Shown in pieces: positions 7,982-15,926 of a DNA stretch of 28,168 nucleotides. The DNA is from Candidatus Rifleibacteriota bacterium. GTDB lineage: Bacteria > Riflebacteria > Ozemobacteria > Ozemobacterales > Ozemobacteraceae. The stretch lies in assembly GCA_029565415.1 (NCBI GenBank), contig JAKQOH010000203.1, positions 1-28,168 of the forward strand, in the 5' to 3' direction. The notes beneath the pieces were generated by a model. That model did no database searches, was not told where the DNA came from, and saw only the letters and a program-made list of their open reading frames with translations. A program made the position numbers and the translations under genes. Every line of letters begins with the position of its first letter. The stretch's first letter is position 1.

Positions 7982-9784
7982 ATGATATCAACCTCCATCA
8001 AGTCGCTGAATCTGCTGTGCATCGTGGGCTACCTCATGTTCATGACGCTCGCGATCGACTCGTCGATCGTCGACGCCCTCGTCTTCTTCGTTGCCGACGA
8101 GGACGGAAAGGCCGTGTTCACGACCGGCGCCATCAAGACGACCTCGCTCGGCAAGTCGGATGCCGGCGCCGCCGGCCTTGCCGCCGTCCAGTTCAAGTCG
8201 CTTCCCCTCGCCACCGACCGGGCGCGTGCCGCCGCCGACCAGGCGCGGATCGCGATGAAAGCCGCGATGCCCCCTTCCCGGCCGGCGGGTGTCGACGGAA
8301 GCGTGCCGAATGACACCGCCGTCGCGCACGAGGAGGTCATCGAACAGGCTTCGGCCACCGGCTCGTTCACCGCCCCTCCGGCCGACTCCGTCGCCTCTGC
8401 CAGCGATGAAGAGACGGGCGAAGAGGGCGAAGACTGCGCCGGCCTCGCCAGCGACTCGGAAGACGCAGAAGGGGAAGGCGCTGCCGCCGCCGTGGCTGCC
8501 GTGCCATCCGCCGAGCCTGCCCACGACGCTCTCGCGATGACGCCCGGCGTGAAGCCTGCCTCGGCGATGGCCCCGGTGACGATGCCCATGACCGCCCCCG
8601 CCGTCACGCCCGATCCTGGCCCCGAGGCAACCGATCCCGCCGGCTCCGCCCAGAGTGCGGCCACTGCCGGTGGCATCAACGGCAAGCAGGTGTCGATCCT
8701 TCAGCTCATCAAGATCCTTCCCACGCGCACCTGGCGGTATGATGCCGGCCTCGACCGGTATGTCGTCGATTTCGACGCCGACACCCGCGTGGTCATGACG
8801 ATCCGCCCCTCCCTCCAGCGGCTTGTCGAGGGCGCCTTCAAGCACTACTCGACGAAGATGGGCGCCGCCGTGATCCAGGACCCGGTGACCGGCGCGATCC
8901 TCGCCCTGACCTCGTTCGACGGCAAGCACACGCTCTCGCCCGACTCGCCCGGCTTCGTGAACGACAACTGGGCGCTGAAAGCCACGTTCCCGGTCGCCTC
9001 GATCTTCAAGATCATCACCGCCGCCGCCGGTATCGACCGCGACAAGGTCGTCCCGGCCAGCCGCATCCGCATCGGCCGCAAGGCGTCGCTCGAACTGTGG
9101 CGCGCCTTCGCCAAGTCGCACAACGGCGTCTTCGGCGTCGTCGGCCGCGCCGTGGGCCACTCGGTCCTGCTTGCCTACGCCAACGCGTTCGGATTCAACC
9201 GGCCCTTCTACTTCGATCTGCCCGTCACGAAATCCGTCGCCGACATCCCGGAAGGCGGGGTGAAGCTCGGGGAATCGGCCGCCGGCCTGAACCGCACCTT
9301 CGAAGTCTCCCCGATGCACGTCTCGAGTATCGTCTCGACCGTCCTCAACCGCGGCCGCACGATGAAGCCCTATCTCGTCGATTACGTGCTCCACAAAGGC
9401 CAGGTCGTCTTCCGGCGCCAGCCGTTCCCGCTCGCCCAGCCGGTTCCTGCCGAGGTGGCCACCCAGATCTACGAGATGATGCGCACCACGACGATCCACG
9501 GAACCGGAAAGCGCGGCTTCGGCTGCTACAAGAGCTGCCCCGAGCTTGCCAACCTGAGCGGCGGCAAGACCGGCACGCTGACCGGCACCGACCCGCACTA
9601 CCTGTTCACCTGGTTCGGCGGCTTCACTCGCACCGGCGGCCGCGACCTCGCCATGACCGTCCTCGTCGGCCAGCCCGGCTTCGCCCGCGTGCGCGCCGCC
9701 AACCTCGCCGGCCGCATCGCCTACGAGCTCTACACCGGTAAAGCCCCCGGAACCACCGGCAACACGCGCGTCGCCCGCAAATAA
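7982..9784 (+). CDS. Penicillin-binding transpeptidase-domain protein with long low-complexity linker
   Basis: The 600-residue protein has an N-terminal membrane segment at about 9-25, then about 200 residues rich in Ala, Pro, Thr and acidic residues, then a transpeptidase domain from about 270. Active-site motifs are complete: Ser340-Ile-Phe-Lys343 (SxxK), Ser379-His-Asn381 (SxN) and Lys529-Thr-Gly-Thr532 (KTG). A Gly-Ala-Ala-Val-Ile-Gln-Asp-Pro strand precedes them, as in FtsI/PBP2-type enzymes. There is no glycosyltransferase domain and no recognisable class B PBP dimerisation domain; the linker replaces it. The enzyme should cross-link peptidoglycan peptides in the periplasm and be a beta-lactam target. 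The start has AGGAA upstream. The LysM gene just upstream is a likely partner. A penicillin-recognising protein with another role is possible. Confidence 0.85.
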   Translation: MISTSIKSLNLLCIVGYLMFMTLAIDSSIVDALVFFVADEDGKAVFTTGAIKTTSLGKSDAGAAGLAAVQFKSLPLATDRARAAADQARIAMKAAMPPSRPAGVDGSVPNDTAVAHEEVIEQASATGSFTAPPADSVASASDEETGEEGEDCAGLASDSEDAEGEGAAAAVAAVPSAEPAHDALAMTPGVKPASAMAPVTMPMTAPAVTPDPGPEATDPAGSAQSAATAGGINGKQVSILQLIKILPTRTWRYDAGLDRYVVDFDADTRVVMTIRPSLQRLVEGAFKHYSTKMGAAVIQDPVTGAILALTSFDGKHTLSPDSPGFVNDNWALKATFPVASIFKIITAAAGIDRDKVVPASRIRIGRKASLELWRAFAKSHNGVFGVVGRAVGHSVLLAYANAFGFNRPFYFDLPVTKSVADIPEGGVKLGESAAGLNRTFEVSPMHVSSIVSTVLNRGRTMKPYLVDYVLHKGQVVFRRQPFPLAQPVPAEVATQIYEMMRTTTIHGTGKRGFGCYKSCPELANLSGGKTGTLTGTDPHYLFTWFGGFTRTGGRDLAMTVLVGQPGFARVRAANLAGRIAYELYTGKAPGTTGNTRVARK

Positions 9785-9815
9785 CCGCGCGGGGCCGTTT
9801 CCCGCTCAAAAAAAC

Positions 9816-9839
9816 ATCCCCCGGCCTGGGCCGGGGGAT
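9816..9839. terminator. Bidirectional rho-independent terminator between convergent genes
   Basis: A 10-bp GC-rich stem, ATCCCCCGGC (9816-9825) with GCCGGGGGAT (9830-9839), closes a CTGG loop. On the minus strand it is followed at once by a run of seven T, so it is strong for the AAA+ gene. On the plus strand the following sequence is only moderately T-rich, so it is weaker for the transpeptidase gene. Confidence 0.85.
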
Positions 9840-9855
9840 TGTTGTATCTTGATGA

Positions 9856-11289
9856 CTATTTTTTCGGGGCGGCTTCGGGGACCGGCGGTATGACGGCCGG
9901 CTCGGCAGGCTTCTGCACCTCGAAGTGGCCCGACACCTTGAAGTGGGCCGAATCGTCGCCGTCGGCATCCTTGCCGGGCACGGCCGAGATGATGTCGCCC
10001 GGCTTGAACTGCTCGCCCTTGAGAATCAGCTCGGCAAGCGGGTTCTCGATGTGGCGATGGATGCAGCGGCGCAGCGGGCGGGCGCCGTATTTCAGGTCGG
10101 TGCCCTGATCGACGAGGAACTTGCGCAGCGCCTCGGTGAACTCGATCTTCATGTTCAGGTTCGAAAGCCGCGTCGCGACCTCGTTGAGCATGATGTCGAG
10201 AATCTCGAGATTGTCTTCCTTCGTGAGCGCCCGGAACACGATGATGTCATCGATGCGGTTCAGGAACTCGGGCGGGAACTTCTTCTCGAGGCTCTTGCGC
10301 GTGATCTTGGTCTTCTGCGCGTGCGACAGCTCCTCGAGCTTTTCCTTCTTTTCGGCCTTGGGGGCCTCGGCCGAAACACGGAAGCCGGGCTTGCTCTCCT
10401 CGGAGGTGATGTCGCTGACGCCGACGTTCGTGGTCATGATGATGCAGGCTTCGCGGAAGCTGACGGTCTCGCCCTTGCTGTCGGTGAGGATGCCCTCGTC
10501 GAGCAGCTGCAGGAGCAGGTTGTGCACCTTCTCATGGGCCTTCTCGATCTCGTCGAACACGACGACGCCGTTCGGCTTGTTCTTGACGGCCTCGGTCAGG
10601 TACCCGCCCTCGTTGTGGCCGATGTACCCGGGAGGCGCGCCGATCAGCTTCGAATACTCGTGGCTCATCGCGTATTCCGAACAGTCGATGCGGACCAGGT
10701 CCGTTTCGTTGCCCGTCAGGAACTCGCACAGCGCCTTCGCCAGCTCGGTCTTGCCGACGCCCGTCTGGCCGACGAAGATGAAGCTGCCGATCGGCCGCTT
10801 CGGGTTCTTCAGGCCGACCTTGGCCTTGCGGATCGCCTGGGCGACGGCCGTGATGGCCTCGTCCTGGCCGATGATGCGCTTCTTCAGGTGTTTCTCGATC
10901 TCCATGAACCGCTGGTTCTTGGCTTTCGCCTCGTCCGCGGCCTCGGTGCCGAGCATCGGAATCGCGCCCTGGGGCTGATTCTCGTCGACCTGGATGGTGA
11001 CTTCCTTGATGTCGAGGGTCGGATTCACCTTGACGCAGAGGTTATACAACTCCTGCTCGATGATCTCGCCGAGCAGCGGGTACTCGTTGTTCCCGAATAC
11101 CAGCGGGGCGATCTCGTCGAGGTAGTTCACGACCGACGCGTTGATGATCAGGCGCTTGTAGGACTTCTTGTCCGTGATCTTGATGTTCTTGAACAGCTGC
11201 TGCTTCTGTTCGGGCGTGAACGCCCGGATGGCGACGAACCGGTCGAGTGACTCGCAAAACTTCATCTTGATTCCCGAGGTGGAATCCAT
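9856..11289 (-). CDS. Single-ring Clp/Hsp100-type AAA+ ATPase (ClpB/ClpC second-ring homologue)
   Basis: This 477-residue protein has one AAA+ module matching the second ATPase domain of ClpA/B/C: Walker A Gly-Gln-Thr-Gly-Val-Gly-Lys-Thr at 174-181, pore loop Tyr222-Ile-Gly, Walker B Val-Val-Val-Phe-Asp-Glu at 242-247, sensor-1 Asn288, an arginine finger in Asn-Arg345-Ile-Asp, and sensor-2 Gly-Ala-Arg404. The usual N-domain and first ring are absent. Residues 1-110 instead form an unrecognised helical region. Pro301-Gly-Phe303 sits where ClpC carries its ClpP-binding tripeptide. The C-terminus ends in an Ala/Pro/Lys-rich tail. The ATG at 11289 has AGGAGG at ideal spacing; an upstream ATG does not. 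It should unfold or remodel proteins with ATP. Whether it feeds ClpP is open. Confidence 0.85.
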   Translation of the reverse strand: MDSTSGIKMKFCESLDRFVAIRAFTPEQKQQLFKNIKITDKKSYKRLIINASVVNYLDEIAPLVFGNNEYPLLGEIIEQELYNLCVKVNPTLDIKEVTIQVDENQPQGAIPMLGTEAADEAKAKNQRFMEIEKHLKKRIIGQDEAITAVAQAIRKAKVGLKNPKRPIGSFIFVGQTGVGKTELAKALCEFLTGNETDLVRIDCSEYAMSHEYSKLIGAPPGYIGHNEGGYLTEAVKNKPNGVVVFDEIEKAHEKVHNLLLQLLDEGILTDSKGETVSFREACIIMTTNVGVSDITSEESKPGFRVSAEAPKAEKKEKLEELSHAQKTKITRKSLEKKFPPEFLNRIDDIIVFRALTKEDNLEILDIMLNEVATRLSNLNMKIEFTEALRKFLVDQGTDLKYGARPLRRCIHRHIENPLAELILKGEQFKPGDIISAVPGKDADGDDSAHFKVSGHFEVQKPAEPAVIPPVPEAAPKK

Positions 11290-11315
11290 GGAAGCCCTCC
11301 TGGGGGGTTTTCCCG

Positions 11316-11344
11316 TTGACAAGCTGTATCTGATGGGGTATACG
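11316..11344 (+). promoter_or_regulatory. Sigma70-like promoter for the TPR/PilB-fusion operon
   Basis: TTGACA (11316-11321) and TATACG (11339-11344) are separated by 17 bp. Transcription would begin near 11351. That places the GTG at 11344 before the transcript start and favours the ATG at 11398 as the start of the TPR gene. Confidence 0.6.
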
Positions 11345-11346
11345 TG

Positions 11347-11375
11347 ATTGTATCACCATCCACTCCTCAAGGCAA
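11347..11375 (-). promoter_or_regulatory. Sigma70-like promoter for the AAA+ ATPase gene
   Basis: On the minus strand, TTGCCT (11370-11375) and TACAAT (11347-11352) are separated by 17 bp. It lies back to back with the plus-strand promoter, their -10 boxes only 2 bp apart, so RNA polymerase could hardly occupy both at once. Confidence 0.55.
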
Positions 11376-11397
11376 CCCCACGAATGACGGGATCACG

Positions 11398-12828
11398 ATG
11401 AGATCAAGAGAGGCCGAAGAGCATTTCGACCGGGGCATCCATTATTTTCGCGGTGGTTTCTACCCCGCGGCGCTCCACGAGTTTCGCACGGTACAGCGCC
11501 TGGATCCGGAGTATCCGAACATCGGATACGTCCTCGAGGCCGCCCGCAAAAAAAATGACGAGGTGACCGGCCAGCTCGCCTCCTTCATCGAAACCTCGTT
11601 CGACGATGATATCCAGGAACTTTCCCGTCAGCTCGTGTTCACGGGCTCCGGTGCCCTCGGCCAGCAGCTCGAAGAGCTCCTCCGCCGGGACCGCCCCCGG
11701 GAGGCCCTCGAAAAGCTCGATGCGGCCGGCGCGATCGTTCCCGACTCGAAGCCGTTCCTGCTGCTCAAGGCGAACCTGCAGCGCCGCCTCGGCCGGGCCG
11801 ACGAGGCCGAGAAGACGCTCCGGCAGGCGCGCACGCTGTTCCCCGGAGATGCCGAGGTGCTGAACAATCTCGGGAACGTGTATCTCGCGCGCGGCCAGTT
11901 CCGCGATGCCGAGGAGCTGCTGACCGAAGCCCGCAGCCTCGCTCCCGACGACATGCGCATCCTCAACAACCTGGGTTCGCTCCGGATGGAGATGTACCGC
12001 CTCGACGAGGCCCTCGCGTGCTTCGAGGAGGCGCTCCGGCGCCAGCCCAATCTGGGCGTCTGCCGCCGCAATCTCGACAACCTGCATCTGCGCATCACCG
12101 AGCTCGACCTCGAGGTGGCCCGGCTGCGCAAGGAGTTCGCGGCCCATCCGAACTATCCCGACATCGGCCTGTCGCTCGGCAAGGCGCTGCTGTTCCGGGG
12201 CGCTTTCGGGGAAGCGGGGACGCTGTTCGAGGAGTTGCTGCACCAGAATCCCGGCTTCATTGCCGTCTACTTTTACCTCGGTTCGCTCCGGGAAATGCAG
12301 GGAAACTATGACGCGGCCATCGCGGCTTATCGCGAGATGAGCCTGCGCAAGAAGCTCGAGGGGTCGCCCGCGTTCCAGGCCGCGGACAGCCTTCTGAAAC
12401 AGGGATATCTCGAAGAGGCGCTGGTCGAGCTGAAAAAAGTCGCCGTCATCGAGCTGGACATGGCGGCCAGCCGCATCAACCTCGGGATCAAGTATTTCGA
12501 GGATGCGCTCTGGGCCGATGCGTTGCGGCATTTCGAGGAGGCGGCGCACCTGAACGGCCGGTACCCCGATGCCTTCTACTGGATGGCCATGTGCCGTCTC
12601 CAGGCCGGCAAAAAAGCCGCTGCCGAACGCGATCTGCGCAAGGCGATCGAGCTGAACCCCCGCTATGCCGATGCCCAGTTCCAGCTCGGCATGCTGCTGC
12701 GGAAAAAGGCACCGGCCCGGGCCCGGCAGCATCTGCAGCAGGCGCTGACCCTCGGCATCCGGCCTGCCTTTGCCCAGATGGCCGAGCGGGCTCTCGCCAC
12801 GGATCCCGACCCGGAAACGGAGGGATGA
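11398..12828 (+). CDS. Tetratricopeptide-repeat protein
   Basis: This 476-residue protein is largely helical TPR-type repeats. The clearest are Asn-Asn-Leu-Gly-Asn-Val-Tyr-Leu-Ala-Arg-Gly-Gln-Phe, its neighbour Asn-Asn-Leu-Gly-Ser-Leu, and several with Ala-x-x-x-Phe-Glu-Glu-Ala near their ends. TPR arrays bind other proteins. No signal peptide is evident, so it is probably cytoplasmic, although lineages with type IV pili also use TPR lipoproteins such as PilF as assembly factors. The ATG at 11398 is preferred over the GTG at 11344, which would precede the predicted transcript start; the ribosome site is weak. The stop is 6 bp before the PilB/GspE-type gene, so the two are almost certainly cotranscribed and the product is a likely partner of that ATPase. 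Confidence 0.88.
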   Translation: MRSREAEEHFDRGIHYFRGGFYPAALHEFRTVQRLDPEYPNIGYVLEAARKKNDEVTGQLASFIETSFDDDIQELSRQLVFTGSGALGQQLEELLRRDRPREALEKLDAAGAIVPDSKPFLLLKANLQRRLGRADEAEKTLRQARTLFPGDAEVLNNLGNVYLARGQFRDAEELLTEARSLAPDDMRILNNLGSLRMEMYRLDEALACFEEALRRQPNLGVCRRNLDNLHLRITELDLEVARLRKEFAAHPNYPDIGLSLGKALLFRGAFGEAGTLFEELLHQNPGFIAVYFYLGSLREMQGNYDAAIAAYREMSLRKKLEGSPAFQAADSLLKQGYLEEALVELKKVAVIELDMAASRINLGIKYFEDALWADALRHFEEAAHLNGRYPDAFYWMAMCRLQAGKKAAAERDLRKAIELNPRYADAQFQLGMLLRKKAPARARQHLQQALTLGIRPAFAQMAERALATDPDPETEG

Positions 12829-12834
12829 CCGATC

Positions 12835-15800
12835 ATGGATGAAGCCCTGTTCCAGGAAAATTTCCCCGCGTTTCCGACCGACTCGTTCTCGCTGCAGAAG
12901 CTCGGCGTCATTCTCCGCGAAAAGAAGCTGTATCTGAAAGACGAGTGGGACACCCTGCGCAAGGACCATCCCGATGCCGCCGATCTGATCGCCACGATCG
13001 CCGCCCGGCCGCAGATCACCCCGAAGGAGCTGGCCGAGATCGAGGCGACGCTGCTCAACGTCGCGCTCGTCGATCTCGAAGCCACGCAGATCCCCTCCGA
13101 GGTTCTCAAACTGTTCAAGTTCGAGTCGATGGTCGAGCACCGGCTGATCCCGATCAAGCTCACCGGCCAGGAGCTGCTGGTCGGCATGACGGCACCGTCG
13201 AAGGCGGCCGAGATCTTCCAGGCGATCGGGGCGAACCCGACGCTGGCCCTCAAGCCCGCCAAAGTCCTGTGGGACCAGCTGGAGCGCCGGTTCAAGCGCA
13301 TGAGCGAGGAGAAGAAGCCGAGCGGCGGCGGCGGCGGGGCCAAAAAAGGGCCCCGCAAGCGGCTGGGCGATATTCTGGTCGAGTCGAAATACTGCACCGA
13401 CGTCCAGATGAAAGAGGCGCTCGACGGCGCGAAGAAAGAGAAGACCCGGCTGGGTGCCTATCTGGTCAAGAAGGGCATCGTTTCGAACAAGCAGCTGTCG
13501 ATCGCCCTTTCCCGGCAGTTCGATATTCCGTTCATCGATCTCGACGAGAGCCTGGTCGACCCGGTTCTCGCGACCCTGCTTCCGAAGAAGCTGTGCTACG
13601 ACCAGATTCTCTGCCCGGTCAAGAAGGAAGACAGCAAGCTGGTCATCGCCATGACCGACCCCACCGACATCATCACGATCGATCACATCGAGATGATGAC
13701 GGGGATGCGCATTTCGCCGGTGGTCAGTTCGGAGCTGTCGATCATGTCCGCCCTGGGCAAGCTGTACGGCGAAAGCGTCGACGCGCTGGCCGACCAGGTC
13801 GGGCCGGGCGAGCAGGGAGCCGGCGGGGAAGACGATGGGCTGGGCGATCTCGGCGAGAACGCCGCCCCGATCATCAAGCTGGTGAACCTGATCATCACGC
13901 AGGCTGTCCAGACCGGGGCATCCGACATCCACATCGAACCCTTCGAAGACGAGCTGCGCATCCGGTTCCGCAAGGACGGCGTGATGAAGCTGCACATGAA
14001 GCCGACCAAGGCGGCGCACGCCGGCATCGTCAGCCGCATCAAGGTCATGTCGAACCTCGACATCGCCGAGACGCGGCTTCCGCAGGACGGCCGCATCAAG
14101 CTGCAGCTGCAGGACCGCAAGGTCGATCTGCGCGTTTCCCTCGTGCCGTGTGTCTGGGGCGAGAAGGTGTGTATGCGCCTGCTCGACCAGGGCAACCTCA
14201 AGGTGAACCTCAGCGATCTGGGCTTCGAGCCGCACGTGCTCGACCTCTTCATGGATGGCGTCAAGGCTCCCAACGGCATCGTGCTCGTCACCGGCCCCAC
14301 CGGCTCGGGAAAGACGACGACGCTCTATTCATCGCTCTTTTTGCTGAACAATCCGGCGATCAACATCATGACGGCCGAAGACCCCGTCGAATACAACCTG
14401 ATGGGGATCAACCAGGTCCAGTGCCATGCGGATATCGGCCTCGATTTCGGCGCCGCGCTGCGCTCGTTCCTGCGCCAGGATCCGAACGTCATCATGATCG
14501 GCGAAATCCGCGACTTCGAGACGGCGAGCATCGCAATCAAGGCCGCCATGACGGGCCATCTCGTCATCTCGACGCTGCACACGAACGACGCCCCCTCGAC
14601 CATCAGCCGCCTGCTGAACATGGGAATCGAGCCGTTCAGCCTGACGACCTCGATCCGCGTCGTCGAGGCGCAGCGTCTCGTGCGCAAGATCTGCAAATCC
14701 TGCTACACCGAGTACAAGCCGACCGAGGATGTGCTCAAGACCCTTGGGGTCAACCAGCAGCTGCTCCAGAAGCTGCACCTGCCGGAGCTGGACATCGGCA
14801 ACCTCATGTTCGCCAAGGGCGCGGGCTGCCAGGACTGCGACAGTTCCGGCTACAAGGGCCGCCAGGGCATCTATGAGGTGCTCGCCATGACCGGGAAGAT
14901 CCGCGAGATGATCAAGAGCAAGGCCAGCACCGAAGACCTGCGCCGCCAGGCGCTCGCCGACGGGATGCTGTCGCTGCGCGAGTCGGCCCTGTACAAGCTG
15001 ATCAACAAGCGGACGACGGTCGAGGAGATCTTCCGGACGACGCTCGACACGGCCAACGATGATCCCAAGGCGGCGGCCGCGCCGAAGAGCATTTCGATCC
15101 CGGCGGCGGCTTCGGCTTCCGTCGGAACCGCCGTCGACGCGGGGCTGCTCGGCTCCTTCGTCGGGGAGATGCACGCGTTCCGGGCCAGCCTCGACAAGCT
15201 GGCGGGGCCGTCCGGAGGCCAGGTGAAGATCGAGAGCGAGATGCTGAAGCAGAACCTCGCCGACCCCCTCGCGCAGATCCAGGCCCACGCCCAGGCCGGC
15301 GACCCGGCGAAGGCGCTGCCCGCCATCCAGGCCCAGGGCCAGAAGATGGAGTTCAACATCCGCAACATGATGCACCATTTCGGCACGCCTGCCGCGAAGC
15401 CGGCCGCGCTGCCGCTCAACGAGCTGGTCGAGAAGGAGATCATCGGACGGCTGAAGAGCCACGTGATCACGGCCCGCCTGTTGTCCGGCCGGACCGACAT
15501 CGGCCAGGGGCTCAAGGTGGCCAAGAACCTCGCCGCGTCGCTGCCGTCTATATCGTTTGATATAGAAATGTTCCGCCATGTCGCCGCGAATCTGATCGTC
15601 AACAGCCTGATGGCCCTGAAGCCGAACGGCGAGATCAAGATCATGAGCCGGCTCAAGCCCGGCACCACGAACCGGGTCGAGCTGATCATTTTCGACAACG
15701 GGGCGGGGATTCCCGTGGAGGACCAGGCCCGGCTGTTCTCGCCGTTCTCGCCGATCGGCCGCCGGACGCTGGGACTCGGCCTCGCGGTGTCGCGCAAGCT

Positions 15801-15888
15801 GCTCGGCGCCTGTGGCGGCCAGATCAACGTCAAAAGCACCCCGGGAACGAACACGCTGGTGACCCTCGAGTTCGCCGCCGCCTCCTGA
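12835..15888 (+). CDS. PilB/GspE-type secretion ATPase fused to a histidine-kinase-type (GHKL) ATPase domain
   Basis: This 1017-residue protein starts as a type IV pilus assembly/type II secretion hexameric ATPase. A first N-domain (1-155) and a Gly-rich linker lead into an MshEN-type domain with two 24-residue motifs exactly 5 residues apart (176-199 and 205-228, each starting Arg-Leu-Gly). The ATPase core has Walker A Gly-Pro-Thr-Gly-Ser-Gly-Lys-Thr at 487-494, Walker B to Glu557, His582 and a zinc site of Cys620, Cys623, Cys665 and Cys668. After about residue 740 comes an extra region: a degenerate H-box around His780, then a complete-looking GHKL ATPase with N-box Asn919/Asn923, Asp954-Asn-Gly-Ala-Gly958 and Gly-Leu-Gly-Leu-Ala at 980-984. 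PilB and GspE normally end near residue 570, so the last 280 residues are a fusion. The ATG follows GGAGG. Confidence 0.93.
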   Translation: MDEALFQENFPAFPTDSFSLQKLGVILREKKLYLKDEWDTLRKDHPDAADLIATIAARPQITPKELAEIEATLLNVALVDLEATQIPSEVLKLFKFESMVEHRLIPIKLTGQELLVGMTAPSKAAEIFQAIGANPTLALKPAKVLWDQLERRFKRMSEEKKPSGGGGGAKKGPRKRLGDILVESKYCTDVQMKEALDGAKKEKTRLGAYLVKKGIVSNKQLSIALSRQFDIPFIDLDESLVDPVLATLLPKKLCYDQILCPVKKEDSKLVIAMTDPTDIITIDHIEMMTGMRISPVVSSELSIMSALGKLYGESVDALADQVGPGEQGAGGEDDGLGDLGENAAPIIKLVNLIITQAVQTGASDIHIEPFEDELRIRFRKDGVMKLHMKPTKAAHAGIVSRIKVMSNLDIAETRLPQDGRIKLQLQDRKVDLRVSLVPCVWGEKVCMRLLDQGNLKVNLSDLGFEPHVLDLFMDGVKAPNGIVLVTGPTGSGKTTTLYSSLFLLNNPAINIMTAEDPVEYNLMGINQVQCHADIGLDFGAALRSFLRQDPNVIMIGEIRDFETASIAIKAAMTGHLVISTLHTNDAPSTISRLLNMGIEPFSLTTSIRVVEAQRLVRKICKSCYTEYKPTEDVLKTLGVNQQLLQKLHLPELDIGNLMFAKGAGCQDCDSSGYKGRQGIYEVLAMTGKIREMIKSKASTEDLRRQALADGMLSLRESALYKLINKRTTVEEIFRTTLDTANDDPKAAAAPKSISIPAAASASVGTAVDAGLLGSFVGEMHAFRASLDKLAGPSGGQVKIESEMLKQNLADPLAQIQAHAQAGDPAKALPAIQAQGQKMEFNIRNMMHHFGTPAAKPAALPLNELVEKEIIGRLKSHVITARLLSGRTDIGQGLKVAKNLAASLPSISFDIEMFRHVAANLIVNSLMALKPNGEIKIMSRLKPGTTNRVELIIFDNGAGIPVEDQARLFSPFSPIGRRTLGLGLAVSRKLLGACGGQINVKSTPGTNTLVTLEFAAAS
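15547..15566. repeat. 8-bp perfect inverted repeat in an AT-rich codon patch
   Basis: TCTATATC (15547-15554) and GATATAGA (15559-15566) flank a GTTT loop inside the GC-rich PilB-fusion gene, just before the GHKL N-box. The codons used (TCT, ATA, GAT) are atypical for this gene. It could be a protein site, an internal promoter element or chance. Confidence 0.45.
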
Positions 15889-15926
15889 CCGGCGCTGCGG
15901 GCCCGGGACAGGGAGGAACGAGTATC

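Noticed and set aside
11404..14235. 943-codon minus-strand open frame opposite the TPR and PilB-fusion genes
   Set aside because: It crosses two well-supported genes, shows no family motif and is rich in shadow-type residues.
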